NCBI RefSeq assembly: GCF_004099695.1
Contig: NZ_SCHL01000017.1
Location: forward strand, 1-64,000
From: Methanosarcina sp. MSH10X1
Lineage (GTDB): Archaea > Halobacteriota > Methanosarcinia > Methanosarcinales > Methanosarcinaceae
DNA: 64,000 bases
Direction: 5' to 3'
This document shows, one piece after another, positions 43,479 through 53,193 of this stretch. Position 1 is the first letter of the stretch; the number at the start of each line of letters is the position of its first letter. A program made the translations under genes and the position numbers. The notes under the pieces were generated by a model. The model did no database searches. It was not told the DNA's origin and saw only the letters and a program-made list of their open reading frames with translations.

Positions 43479-43991
43479 TTAATTGTCGCTTCTGTAGCTG
43501 ATTTCTCGGGGACGGCTGGGTCCGGCGAATCGGCTGGTTTCATTATCCCGGCCAGTTTCCTGATTCTGGTCAGTTACGTGGCTCAGATTGGTTTCGTTAT
43601 TCTGTCCAGCTTGAGGTTCCTGATCAGCTTCGAGCTTCGGACTGGTTGTGCGTTCCTGGCTGATTGCCCTGTCTACCTGCCCGTCAGGATAGCCTTCATC
43701 ATAGCCGTGTACGTAGCCGTCGTTGTAGACACGGTTTTCTGCCAGGCCGGCTTTGACATTATAATTTTCGCCCTCGAAAGCAGCCTGGTAACTGGCTCGA
43801 TAGCCGTCTTCGCAGCCCTGCTGGTAGCCTGGAGGTTTCACACCGCAAAAGCCTGCTACCAGGACTGTCAGGGCTATTATGAAAAAGATAGCTAGCAGAA
43901 CAGTGAACATCTTTTTTAATCTGTCAAATGGCCGCTGGCTCTCTAAACTCTCGAACAGTCTAAGTAAGTTTTTATATGTTTGGCTTACCAA
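43479..43991 (-). CDS. Membrane-anchored hypothetical protein with Tyr/Gly repeats
   Basis: A 170-residue protein with a single membrane helix (residues about 29-50, FTVLLAIFFIIALTVLVAGF), then a region with spaced Gly-Tyr/Asp pairs (GYQQGCEDGYRASYQ, VYNDGYVHGYDEGYPDG) as in many small GY repeat proteins, and a polar Asn/Gln/Glu-rich tail that is probably disordered. The topology suggests the tail lies outside. I do not recognise a named family. Confidence 0.55.
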   Translation of the reverse strand: MVSQTYKNLLRLFESLESQRPFDRLKKMFTVLLAIFFIIALTVLVAGFCGVKPPGYQQGCEDGYRASYQAAFEGENYNVKAGLAENRVYNDGYVHGYDEGYPDGQVDRAISQERTTSPKLEADQEPQAGQNNETNLSHVTDQNQETGRDNETSRFAGPSRPREISYRSDN

Positions 43992-44569
43992 TTAACTTCC
44001 CCTCAGCAGATTCTTACTAATTAAATACTCTCATATTTTCAGCAGATAATTCTTGTATTACTGGTATTGTCGTAGCTACTGGTATTGTTTTAATTCTAAG
44101 ATTTTTGTAACTGGTGGCAAGTTCTCTTCACACCATGTGCAGATTATTTATGCACTATTTCAGGGGTTTTGTTTGTCCTGTGTTACTTCTTAAAGTGTAT
44201 ATTTCTTTTGATTTAATCTTACGAGGAGATGCCTGTTCCCGGCGTAAATTCCATTTATTCACGGAATCTGTCAAATACCTTTATCCTGCAGGATGCAAAG
44301 GGAATTTGAGAGGAGTATCTACTGTATAGAAGAGTATCTACTGTATATTACATGCGTTCTATTCCAAAAATTTTAATTCCCGAAAAGTAAAGAATAAGCA
44401 AAACTTTCAGTTTCAGACGAAAAGATATTATGTAAGTACAGCAGGACTGTATGCCAGTATGGCAGGCTTCTATATCAGTAAAAGGGAGGCTTCTATATCA
44501 GTAAAAGGGAGGCTTCTATATCAGTAAAAGGGAGGCTTGTGTCGGTTCAGCAGACCCAGGGAGGAAGAT
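43992..44569. other. Intergenic region before the HAD phosphatase
   Basis: No gene is supported; the frame at 44114-44329 looks random. The right end contains the 23-bp triplicate repeat. Confidence 0.5.
44465..44533 (+). repeat. Three exact 23-bp tandem copies upstream of a start
   Basis: The unit starts ggcttctatatcagtaaaag and ends gga. Copies run 44465-44487, 44488-44510 and 44511-44533. Each carries an aaagggagg Shine-Dalgarno-like core, but the nearest good ATG is at 44570 with its own site. Confidence 0.9.
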
Positions 44570-45211
44570 ATGAGATACAGTACTATCCTTTTTGATTTTG
44601 ACTATACGCTTGCCGATGCGACGAAAGGTATTGTATCAAGTTTCAACTACGCCTTCAGCAGGCTGGATCTTCCCGAATGTAACCCTGAAAGCATAAAAAA
44701 GACCGTCGGATTACCGCTCGATAAAGCATTTATCCAGCTGACAAACAGCAGAAATGAGGCTTTGACAAACCGTTTTCTGAGCTTGTTCCGGGAGAAAGCT
44801 AATAAGGTAATGTCCAGAGACACTGTGCTGTATGCCGATACGGTAAATACATTAAGGTATCTGAAAAGGAGCGGGATTAATACAGGTATCGTAACCACAA
44901 AACATCATTTCAGGATAGTTGAGACCTTAAACCTGCATGGTGCCCTGGACTTAATAGACATTATTGTTGGGGGGGAAGATGTGAAAGTACCAAAGCCGTC
45001 CCCTGAAGGATTACTGCTTGCAATTGACAGCCTTAAAGAAGAACGGAGTAATGTTCTATACATTGGAGATAGTCTGATAGATGCTAAAACCGCATTGGCA
45101 GCAAATGTCGATTTTGCAGCAGTGACCACAGGAACGACAGAAAAAGCCGAGTTTTTTCAATGTCCATGTGTAAAAATAATAAAGAATTTGTCGGAACTTT
45201 TGAACGAATAA
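44570..45211 (+). CDS. HAD-family phosphatase (phosphoglycolate phosphatase-like)
   Basis: A 213-residue HAD hydrolase. Motif I is FDFDYTLAD with the nucleophile Asp, a helical cap follows (residues about 15-75), then motif II VTTKHH, motif III Lys in VKVPKPSPEG, and motif IV IGDSLIDAK. This cap type is shared by phosphoglycolate phosphatase and beta-phosphoglucomutase-like enzymes; the substrate is not defined. ATG 44570 has ggagg five bases upstream. An upstream TTG (44537) would add 11 residues outside the fold. Confidence 0.88.
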   Translation: MRYSTILFDFDYTLADATKGIVSSFNYAFSRLDLPECNPESIKKTVGLPLDKAFIQLTNSRNEALTNRFLSLFREKANKVMSRDTVLYADTVNTLRYLKRSGINTGIVTTKHHFRIVETLNLHGALDLIDIIVGGEDVKVPKPSPEGLLLAIDSLKEERSNVLYIGDSLIDAKTALAANVDFAAVTTGTTEKAEFFQCPCVKIIKNLSELLNE

Positions 45212-45638
45212 AACCGAATTTTCTTTTAACATTCCTCCCTTAAATTTGCTTTTTGAGAATCTATCCATTGAAGCCAGTTCTTCTAATGCCTTTTTCTTTA
45301 CGGAACATAATTGTTAAGGGTAGAAACCTTATTGCTCTGACTGTAATTTAACTTAATGAAATCTAACTTAATGAAATCCTGACGACGATTGCTACCGGAA
45401 AAGCAAAGAAAGCTACAGTTTCAATCCGGAAACGCCGAACATAATTTGAAACCCTTAGATAAAATTCTGTAACAAATATATAGATTCAAGTGGTTTTTAT
45501 AAAAGTAGCTATTATAAAATAGCAGTTTAAACTTATTCTTATAGAGGTTACTCTGCATTTTAAGGGTTAAATTAGCTAGTTATGAAAACATTTATAGAAA
45601 AATGACAGGGGAACTTCATAGGGTTGTGGGGTGGTATC
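45212..45638. other. Intergenic region before the alcohol dehydrogenase
   Basis: AT-rich; a possible TATA (caaatatatag, near 45474) lies about 160 bases before the start. No gene is seen. Confidence 0.45.
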
Positions 45639-46979
45639 ATGAAAGCTGTTGTTTACAAAGGACCGAATAAGGTTGCTGTAGAAGATGTAGACGATCCGGA
45701 GATAGAACATCCTGGAGATGCTATAATCAGGCTCACTTCCAGTGGAATATGTGGAAGTGACCTTCATATGTATGAGGGAAGAACAGTTGTAAAGCCGGGA
45801 AGAGTGCTTGGACATGAGCCTTTAGGGGTTATAGAGAAAGTTGGAGATGCCGTAACCTCTTTTAAGAAAGGAGATCGAGTAGTCGTCACCTTCAATGTTG
45901 CCTGCGGGCACTGCATGAACTGTGTCCGGGGCTTTCCCAGTGCTTGCCTGACCGTAAATCCCGAGATGGCTGGCGGAGCTTTCGGTTATGCCAAGATGGG
46001 CCCATATAAAGGCGCACAGGCTGAACTGCTTCGAGTACCTTTTGCGGATTTTAACTGTACCAAACTTCCGGGATCGCCTGGAGACCAATGGGAGGACGAT
46101 TTTCTCCTGCTGTCTGATGTCTTTCCCACCGGCTTCTTCGCTACCATGCTGGCGATGGTAATGCCGGGATTACCCGTAGCAGTCTTTGGTGCGGGCCCGG
46201 TAGGTTTGCTTTCGGCTTACTCGGCTATCCTGCAGGGCGCAGGTCAGGTCTTTGTGGTTGATTATATCCCGGACAGACTGGAACTGGCAAGGAGTATAGG
46301 TGCTATACCCATTGATTTTACCATAAGCGATCCGGTAGCCCAGATCGAAGCATTAAGGTCTCAGTATTCTGCTGTAGATACGCTGCTGCCTGGAGATAAG
46401 AAAATTCAGGAAGTCGTATCAGATGTACAAAACCTGGCTGGACGTGCAGGCGTTCCTATTGACATTACAAGGAGTGACCCCGTAGCCATGATTCAGTTGA
46501 TGAGGGCTATGAACCCGGCAATCGTGCAGTCACTCCTGCCGGGTGAGGAGAAAATGAAGGGCGTTATGTCCGGCATAGACGCTGTCGGCTATCAGGCAAG
46601 AGACAGGAATAATCCCTCAAAAGAAAACCCGACCCAGGTGATAAGCGACCTGGTAAGGTTAGTCAACCCAACAGGACATCTCGGAATCATAGGGGTCTTC
46701 ACGGCGGATGACCCCGGCGGCTCCGATGAGCACGCTAAGAAGGGAGAATACATTCTTCCCTTTGGACAGTTGTGGGAAAAAGGGTTAACCGTGGGGACCG
46801 GCCAGACACCAGTGAAAAAAGTCATTTTGATGCTCAGGGATATGATAATTGCAGGTGCGGCAAAGCCGGGTTTCATAGTAAGTCACAGAATCTCCATTGA
46901 AGACGCTCCTGCTGCCTATAAAGAGTTCTCTCAACGTGCGGATGGCTATACAAAGGTAATAATAGAATTTGAAAAATGA
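45639..46979 (+). CDS. Zinc-dependent alcohol/formaldehyde dehydrogenase-like protein
   Basis: 446 residues of the medium-chain dehydrogenase family. The catalytic zinc site is in GICGSDLHMYEGR and GHEPLG; the structural zinc loop is CGHCMNCVRGFPSAC. The NAD-binding Rossmann motif is VFGAGPVGLLSAYSAI. Overall it resembles glutathione-independent formaldehyde dehydrogenases, but those are about 400 residues. The extra residues form an insert in the cofactor domain that contains a duplicated motif: PIDFTISDPVAQIEALRSQ, then PIDITRSDPVAMIQLMRAM about 58 residues later. The start ATG 45639 follows a ggggtggt site. Confidence 0.85.
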   Translation: MKAVVYKGPNKVAVEDVDDPEIEHPGDAIIRLTSSGICGSDLHMYEGRTVVKPGRVLGHEPLGVIEKVGDAVTSFKKGDRVVVTFNVACGHCMNCVRGFPSACLTVNPEMAGGAFGYAKMGPYKGAQAELLRVPFADFNCTKLPGSPGDQWEDDFLLLSDVFPTGFFATMLAMVMPGLPVAVFGAGPVGLLSAYSAILQGAGQVFVVDYIPDRLELARSIGAIPIDFTISDPVAQIEALRSQYSAVDTLLPGDKKIQEVVSDVQNLAGRAGVPIDITRSDPVAMIQLMRAMNPAIVQSLLPGEEKMKGVMSGIDAVGYQARDRNNPSKENPTQVISDLVRLVNPTGHLGIIGVFTADDPGGSDEHAKKGEYILPFGQLWEKGLTVGTGQTPVKKVILMLRDMIIAGAAKPGFIVSHRISIEDAPAAYKEFSQRADGYTKVIIEFEK

Positions 46980-47210
46980 AGAACTTACAAGCTTAATTAA
47001 CTATCAGGGGAACCTGATACTTTTTTTATTTCAATTCTCACAAATAATAAATATAGTATGATATTATTTGATAATTCTATGTGTTAATTCCATGATGAGT
47101 TTTGAATAACGATTTTTCTTTGTGCTTAATAATCTGTCTGGAACGGAACAGATGAGACAAGAGCGAGCAAAATAAATATATTAGTGAAGTTACAACTTAT
47201 TGATTATATT

Positions 47211-47636
47211 ATGCCAGTTGAAAACTCGAATGAGATTGTGTGCCCAAACCCCAAATGTGAATATTATCTCAGGGCGGAAGGGAAAGCTATCATAAAGCGG
47301 GGAAAGTATAAGACAGGACACCAGAGGTACTACTGTAAACATTGTGGGAAATTCTTTATGGATACTATTGGTACCGCCGTTTATCGCAAACATCTGCCCG
47401 GAGATGAGATAAAGCTGATATATCGGCTTTTTCTTGAAAAAAACGGGATTCGGAGCATTGAAAGGATAACAGGGCATCACAGGGATACGATAAGCCATCT
47501 TATCAAAGATACGGTAAGGAACCAGAAAACGGAAGAATACCTGGTAAAACAGATCGGGCTGACTGCCAGTGAATGTGACAAATTATGGGCACTTCTGGAA
47601 AAGAAGAGAGAAACATCCCGAAAGCCATCCGAGTAA
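47211..47636 (+). CDS. IS1-like zinc-ribbon/HTH protein, InsA type
   Basis: 141 residues. A zinc ribbon (VCPNPKCEYY, then RYYCKHCGKFF) is followed by an HTH region (NGIRSIERITGHHRDTISHL). This is the architecture of the N-terminal part of IS1-family transposases (InsA). No DDE catalytic domain follows in any frame that I can see, and no inverted repeats flank it. It may be a domesticated regulator or an IS remnant. ATG 47211 begins near the zinc ribbon; GTG 47184 would add nine residues. Confidence 0.65.
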   Translation: MPVENSNEIVCPNPKCEYYLRAEGKAIIKRGKYKTGHQRYYCKHCGKFFMDTIGTAVYRKHLPGDEIKLIYRLFLEKNGIRSIERITGHHRDTISHLIKDTVRNQKTEEYLVKQIGLTASECDKLWALLEKKRETSRKPSE

Positions 47637-48239
47637 GATAGCATCAGGCTTACTTTCCGGGTATGAGCGACCGATGCACGGTAGCCAAAAGTATATACCC
47701 CTCTAAAAAAAGAATGTCCTGGGAGAGAGAAATTAAAAATATGCAATAAAATGGGTATTGCATAGAGGGACACTCATCTGATTCAAGAAAAACCCTGTAA
47801 AGGGGATATTTACCCGGGAGTTATCCGGGGACATTTAACGAGATAAATGAATTCATACTTAAGTAAACTCTTTTTATACTGTGTTACTGGTTAAAAATAT
47901 TTAAAGCTATTCCCTCGTCAGACTTAATATAATTTTTCTGACTTTTGATCTGGAGAATTCGAGAAGTCGGTCCGGATAATTTGTTAAATAATACGAGTTT
48001 TCAGTCTCGATTTGCAGGCATCTTCCGGATTTTACAGTTTTAGTAAGTTGCATAAGTATTTTATAGCGGGTCATATAATGAACTTATGCACATTGTAAAA
48101 AATATCCACCCTTATACGCGGTTTAAAAATTATATCCATTCATACAGGATTTTATGCTGATATCTTGCAGAGGGCTGGAGATCCCTAGTGCGTCGATTAG
48201 GAAAATCTAATTCCTTACCAGAAGAAAGGAGCCAGAAAC
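47637..48239. other. Intergenic region, no gene seen
   Basis: AT-rich with no supported frame. The 3' end holds a gaaaggag binding site for the secreted protein gene. Confidence 0.45.
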
Positions 48240-49529
48240 ATGAATAAGAGTATAGCATTGAAAGCAGTATCTCAGTTTTTAAGTATACTGATTTGCCTGG
48301 TACTGATACCGGCGGCATTTGCTCAGCCCGAGGAGCTTAGCGGAAGTATAATTTATGAAGACGAAATTCCTGAGGCTGGATTAGATAACGGGAATTATAC
48401 AGTACACTTAATAGACCCGACCTATTATTCCGCATTTCTCCTGCCGGGGGAAAGTGAAACTTTTGATGTCAGTTTCAGGAACGAAGGTAGTGAAATACTG
48501 AATATAGCTCCTAAAGTCGTGGCTGTACCTTACGGTTATGATAATGTGAATGAGAGCTGGATTACAATTTCCCCGGCAAACACAACAGTAAGCCCTGGCA
48601 AAGAACAGGATTTTGCCATTGAAGTAACCGTTCCTGCAGATGCGGAAAGCGGGGAATATCAGGCTCAGATAGCTTTTACAGATGATATTTATCCTGTGTA
48701 CGACGACCCTGTATATGATCAAGAATATACCGATGCCCAGTATGTTAATACAATGTATCTCGGAATTTCAGTGCCGGTCCGTCCGAAACTTGAGCTTCAG
48801 GCAGATTACATTTCTGATATCATTGAGCCTGGAAGGGAATATGTATACGCTATAAAAATCAAAAATGTGGCAGAGAAGGATATCAATATCGATCCGGAAG
48901 TAATAAGTCCTGACCTGTATGACTATTCAGCTGACGAGCCTGCTTTCAGTAACGATGCAATAGAAATCACTGCACCTTCAACTATAAAAGCCGGTGAGAT
49001 CACAAATATGACCATTCTGGTGCCTGTCCCTGAAAATGCAAGCGGAAGTTATAACGGGTTCATAGAATTTAATGCTGACGGAGAAGAGTATGACGGATCA
49101 GTCCCGGAAATAAGCCTGAGCTTTGCGGTTAATAAACAGCCTTATGCTCCTTACGTAAAAACCTTTAACACTTCAACCACTGACCCTATAAAGATTGAAG
49201 TTTCCACCGTAACTAACGACCCTGACGTATCGCGTATCTTACCCCAGAAGGAAATGCCAGCTTTTGAGATGAACTTGAAATGCAATTCAAGCCCTGTTAA
49301 TCTGACCCTTGTAAAGACTATTGAGAGCGGCACTGTATACTCTACGGGATATAATTTCCCGATCTGGATAGTGGAAGACTCAAGCTATAACAGCTACAGT
49401 AGGCAGTACCTCGAAACTTATAAAGCATCCGGGGCAATCGGAGCCTGGGAGCTTACAATTCTTCCGAAAAACACAAATAATTTCGACTACTCAATAACCG
49501 TAGAGGACTCCGAGAAAAAACTGAAATAA
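48240..49529 (+). CDS. Secreted protein with Ig-like/NEW3-type domains
   Basis: A 429-residue protein with a signal peptide (ALKAVSQFLSILICLVLIPA to FAQ) and two or three Ig-like beta domains resembling the NEW3/CARDB group (GESETFDVSFRNEGSEILNI, and EPGREYVYAIKIKNVAEKDI). A motif of the form ENASGSYNGFIEF recurs in the second domain, as SGEYQAQIAF does in the first. No C-terminal membrane anchor is seen, so it is secreted or bound by other means. ATG 48240 follows gaaaggag at suitable distance. Confidence 0.78.
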   Translation: MNKSIALKAVSQFLSILICLVLIPAAFAQPEELSGSIIYEDEIPEAGLDNGNYTVHLIDPTYYSAFLLPGESETFDVSFRNEGSEILNIAPKVVAVPYGYDNVNESWITISPANTTVSPGKEQDFAIEVTVPADAESGEYQAQIAFTDDIYPVYDDPVYDQEYTDAQYVNTMYLGISVPVRPKLELQADYISDIIEPGREYVYAIKIKNVAEKDINIDPEVISPDLYDYSADEPAFSNDAIEITAPSTIKAGEITNMTILVPVPENASGSYNGFIEFNADGEEYDGSVPEISLSFAVNKQPYAPYVKTFNTSTTDPIKIEVSTVTNDPDVSRILPQKEMPAFEMNLKCNSSPVNLTLVKTIESGTVYSTGYNFPIWIVEDSSYNSYSRQYLETYKASGAIGAWELTILPKNTNNFDYSITVEDSEKKLK

Positions 49530-49869
49530 ACGTCAATATCAGAGAAATATAAGTAACTGACAGATCTGGTTTTCAACTATTCCAGAATCTGTCTCTACTC
49601 TTTAATTTTTAGATTTATTTTACTAATGTGATTCTATTTCTTTTAATGTTATAATTCGAATTCCTATTTCACTACAATTTTATTCTTTTTTGCTGTCACA
49701 ATGTCACAATTTCACTTCTTTAATGGTTATCTGAAAGATTCGATTTTTCATAAAAAATATGAGCTATGCGGTATATGTTAGATAGAAAGGCATCTGCAAT
49801 ACGTGGAAAGTTATCATATAACGTACAGGTTATCATACAACGTATAGAATAGATTGGAGGGGGTTTAGC
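49530..49869. other. Intergenic region, no gene seen
   Basis: AT-rich. The right end carries ggaggggg, the ribosome binding site of the next gene, and a doubled phrase (gttatcatataacgta / gttatcatacaacgta) near 49810-49846. Confidence 0.45.
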
Positions 49870-51240
49870 TTGAAATTCGAACGCATTAAATCGGAAGGCC
49901 TGGCTCACCTTTCTTATTTCATTGGCTCGAAAAATGAAGCAATAGTCATCGACCCGCGCAGGGACTGTCAGGTATATGCCGATCTTGCCAGAAAAGAGGG
50001 CATGAGTATAAAACATATCTTTGAAACCCACAGAAACGAAGATTACGTAATCGGTTCCCTGGAACTGGAGAAGCTTACGGGCGCAGAGATTTATCACGGC
50101 CGGGGTGTGGATTTCGAATATGGAAACTATTTGAGTGAGGGTGATGAATTCGATTTTGGCTCTATGAGACTGGCTGCTTTACATACGCCTGGCCATACTG
50201 ACGAGAGCATGTCCTATACCCTGACTGACCTTGATACGGGAAAAGAACCGGTAATGGTTTTTACAGGAGATGCCCTGTTTATAGGGGACGCAGGAAGAAC
50301 CGATCTCTATGGACCTGAGGAAGCTCCGAGGCTGGCAGCAAACCTTTATGACAGTATTTTTAATAAAATCCTTCCACTCGGGGACTGGGTCATACTGTGC
50401 CCTGCGCATGGTGCAGGCTCGGTCTGCGGGGGAGCTATCGCAAAGCGGGACTACAGCACCCTCGGACTTGAACGTATCCAGAATCCTCTTCTGCAGAAAA
50501 CGGATAGGGAAGAGTTTATCAAATTCAAACTGGAAGAAAAGCTTGAGTTACCTCCTTACTTCAGGAAAATGGAGCAATATAACAGGCAGGGTCCCCCTCT
50601 GCTACAGGGTCTGCCAATTCCGAAGCAGCTATCACCCGGAGCTTTCAGAGCAGAAATGGAAAAAGGGGCAGTAGTCGTGGATATGCGCATGCCTCACTCT
50701 TTTGCCGGGGTGCATATAAAAGGTAGCTACAGCATCTGGCTCGGAGGAATAGCTTCATTTGCAGGATGGATGCTCCCTTATGATAAGCCCATACTTCTTG
50801 TGCTGGAAGAAAAGGAACAGCTTGAAACTGCGGTAAGGTATCTGGTTCGCCTGGGTTATGACAATATAGCGGGTTTCTTAAATGGGGGAATTGCAGCCTG
50901 GTACATGAAAGCCTTGCCAGTAGACGGGTATAGTTTCGTATCCGTCCATGACCTGAAACATAAACTGGAGAAGCAAGAGAAGATGACACTTCTGGACGTG
51001 AGAAAGGAAAAGGAATGGAAAGAAGGGCACATTCAAGGAGCTGAACATGTATATGTTGGCGAGCTTGAAGAAAATCTGGATAAAGTGCCTAAGGAGTCTC
51101 CGGTAGTTGTTTATTGCGATAGTTCCCGGCGTTCCAGCATAGCAGCTTCAATTCTGAAAAAGCATGGCTATAAGAACGTATACAACGTGCTTGGCAGCAT
51201 GACAGCATGGAAAAATGCCGGATATGCCGTAGTAAAGTAA
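49870..51240 (+). CDS. MBL-fold protein with two rhodanese domains, first metal motif lost
   Basis: 456 residues. The N-terminal MBL domain (about 1-240) has the second and third metal motifs (HTPGHTDESM, FTGDALFIGDAGRTDL and CPAHGAGS) but reads THRNEDY where HxHxDH is expected, so three metal ligands are missing. Two rhodanese domains follow. The first (about 255-350) has no active-site Cys (ILLVLEEKE). The second (about 365-455) has it, in VVYCDSSRRS. Relatives of the ETHE1/persulfide dioxygenase type use an intact HxHxDH to bind iron, so this one is probably not a normal dioxygenase. A sulfur-transfer or persulfide-binding role is inferred. The start is TTG 49870 with a strong ggaggggg site. 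Confidence 0.85.
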   Translation: MKFERIKSEGLAHLSYFIGSKNEAIVIDPRRDCQVYADLARKEGMSIKHIFETHRNEDYVIGSLELEKLTGAEIYHGRGVDFEYGNYLSEGDEFDFGSMRLAALHTPGHTDESMSYTLTDLDTGKEPVMVFTGDALFIGDAGRTDLYGPEEAPRLAANLYDSIFNKILPLGDWVILCPAHGAGSVCGGAIAKRDYSTLGLERIQNPLLQKTDREEFIKFKLEEKLELPPYFRKMEQYNRQGPPLLQGLPIPKQLSPGAFRAEMEKGAVVVDMRMPHSFAGVHIKGSYSIWLGGIASFAGWMLPYDKPILLVLEEKEQLETAVRYLVRLGYDNIAGFLNGGIAAWYMKALPVDGYSFVSVHDLKHKLEKQEKMTLLDVRKEKEWKEGHIQGAEHVYVGELEENLDKVPKESPVVVYCDSSRRSSIAASILKKHGYKNVYNVLGSMTAWKNAGYAVVK

Positions 51241-51316
51241 CTTTAATTTTTACTTTATTTATACTAAGAAAAGGAGATTAGAAATCTTTATATTCTCTCT
51301 CTTTTTTTAATTTACC

Positions 51317-52501
51317 ATGGTTTTACATGTTCCTCGCATTCTTCTTCCAAAGGACAACTGGGAAAAATGGGCAGTAATTGCCTGTGATCAGCATACTCAG
51401 GATCTGGAATACTGGAAAAGAATTGAAAAATTTATTGGAGATGCCCCTTCCACTTTTAAACTTATTTATCCTGAAATATATCTTCCTTTAGATGAAAATA
51501 GAGTGAATAAGATCCATAAAACTCTAAGTGACTACAAAGAAATTCTTGTTGACCACGGTTCATGCTTTATTCTTGTGAAGCGTTCGGTCTCAGGCGGGGA
51601 AAGAACCGGACTTGTGGTTGCAGTCGACCTGGAAAAATATCAGTTCAACGGATCAGATTCATTTATCAGACCAACGGAAGGTACTATTAGAGCAAGGCTT
51701 CCTGCAAGAGTCAGAATAAGGGAAAATGCGGAACTGGAACTCTCGCATATCCTGGTATTATATGACGATCCGGATTTCATGGTTATTCCCGGTAACCCGG
51801 ATGATCTTGTTTGTGAAGATAATCAGGTCTATGATTTTGACCTGATGGAAAACGGCGGCCATATCACAGGTTACAGAATCAGTGACGGAAAGATCATTAA
51901 AGAAATCTCGGATAAAATCCTTAACCTGGGAACCCTTCTTGTCGGCGATGGAAACCATAGTCTTGCTGCCGCAAAGAGTTTCTGGGAAAAAATTAAAGGG
52001 ACGGTAAATGCCGACCATCCTGCACGGTATGCCATGGTCGAACTTGTAAACATTCACGACCCGGGACTTTCCTTTGAGCCGATTCACAGGGTTGTAAGCG
52101 GAATTGACCCTGGGGAACTGCTCAGGAAATTCGATGCAAGGATCGAGAAAGTTCAGTCCTGCCCCTCAAACATGGATTTTCAAGCTATGGGACACTCAAT
52201 CGGCTTTATCACAAAGGATAGCTGCGGTATTATGGTTTTTGAGAATCCTGCGCACGAGCTTGAGGTCGAAACCCTTGATGAGATTATTGATAATTATTCA
52301 ATCGAATATGAACATGATCCTGAAGTCGTAGAAAAACTCGGAAGGGAACAGGGAAATACAGGTTTCTTCCTTCCCCCGCTAAAGAAAAGCGAATTCTTCT
52401 CTCTTATAAAAAAGAAAGGAGTCCTCCCGAGAAAATCATTTTCCCTTGGGAAGGAAAACGAGAAAAGATATTACATTGAGGTCAGAAAGATTACTCCATA
52501 A
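51317..52501 (+). CDS. DUF1015-family protein
   Basis: 394 residues. I recognise the DUF1015 pattern: N-terminal WAVIACDQHTQDLEYWKRIE, the core GNPDDLVCEDNQVYDFD, LLVGDGNHSLAAAKSFWE, then YEHDPEVVEKLG and a C-terminal phrase FFLPPLKKSEFFSLIKK. The role of the family is not established. The catalytic-looking GDGNHSLAAAK is conserved. It lies 76 bp after the rhodanese gene on the same strand. There is no Shine-Dalgarno near ATG 51317, so it may be leaderless with its own promoter. Confidence 0.82.
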   Translation: MVLHVPRILLPKDNWEKWAVIACDQHTQDLEYWKRIEKFIGDAPSTFKLIYPEIYLPLDENRVNKIHKTLSDYKEILVDHGSCFILVKRSVSGGERTGLVVAVDLEKYQFNGSDSFIRPTEGTIRARLPARVRIRENAELELSHILVLYDDPDFMVIPGNPDDLVCEDNQVYDFDLMENGGHITGYRISDGKIIKEISDKILNLGTLLVGDGNHSLAAAKSFWEKIKGTVNADHPARYAMVELVNIHDPGLSFEPIHRVVSGIDPGELLRKFDARIEKVQSCPSNMDFQAMGHSIGFITKDSCGIMVFENPAHELEVETLDEIIDNYSIEYEHDPEVVEKLGREQGNTGFFLPPLKKSEFFSLIKKKGVLPRKSFSLGKENEKRYYIEVRKITP

Positions 52502-52504
52502 GGC

Positions 52505-52905
52505 TTCCTACCCCGAAACATCTTGCAGTTTTTCATTTCTTTCTTCTCCCTCTCTTTTTTCCTTCCTTCTCCTGCCTCGCTTTTACTTCCTTCCCCCTAT
52601 TTTTTTCCTTTCTTCTCCCTCTCTCTTTTCTCTTTCTCATTTTTTTCCTTTCTTTTCCCTATTTTTTCCTTTCTTTTGCTATCTCTTTCTTTTTTCCTTT
52701 CTTTTCCTTTCTTCCCCCTATTTTTTCCTTTCTTTTGCTATCTCTTTCTTTTTTTCCTTTCTTATCCCTATATTTTTTTCCTTTCTTTTCCTTCCTTCCC
52801 CCTATTTTTTCCTTTCTTTTGCTATCTCTTTCTTTTTTTCCTTTCTTGTCCCTATCTTTTTTTTCTCTTTCTTCTCCTGCCTCGCTTATCTTTTTTATTT
52901 TTCTA
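52505..52905. repeat. Pyrimidine-rich low-complexity tract with imperfect long repeat
   Basis: Almost pure C/T over about 380 bases. Phrases such as ccttttcttttgctatctct and cccctattttttcctttctt recur, and a unit of roughly 85-90 bp is repeated at about 52710-52800 and 52800-52870. All three frames stay open for long stretches, giving Phe/Ser/Leu-rich spurious ORFs. It resembles the minus-strand sense of the purine tract at 1.4-1.75 kb. It could form a triplex or be a transcript end. Confidence 0.8.
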
Positions 52906-53144
52906 ATTCACCATTCCTTGAACTTTTCATTTTTCAGGTGAGATAAATACTCATTTTTGTGAATCCCGGATTTGAACAATTATCATTTCATTCTGCTAAT
53001 TGCTTTCTATTGCTTTAGTCCGCACTCAATGAGCTTTAATTGTGATAAGCAGGAAGGACTTGGAATACTTACATGCAATCTTAAAAAGGACGATTTCAAT
53101 TATAAAGAGTAAATTTATGAAAAGGCGACTTACTTCGACAGTCA

Positions 53145-53156
53145 AATTATAAATAC
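53145..53156 (+). promoter_or_regulatory. TATA box of the DUF1328 gene
   Basis: aattataaatac lies about 40 bases before ATG 53194. A start near 53178 would leave a leader of 15-30 nt. Confidence 0.5.
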
Positions 53157-53193
53157 CTTCAATCTAATAATTGATTTATTAATTAAATAATCA

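Noticed and set aside
47184-47636. Complete IS1 insertion sequence
   Set aside because: Only the zinc-ribbon/HTH part is present, without DDE domain or terminal inverted repeats.
52446-52946. Three overlapping plus-strand ORFs rich in Phe, Ser and Leu
   Set aside because: C/T-only DNA has few stops in any frame; they look hydrophobic but have no start signals or family pattern.
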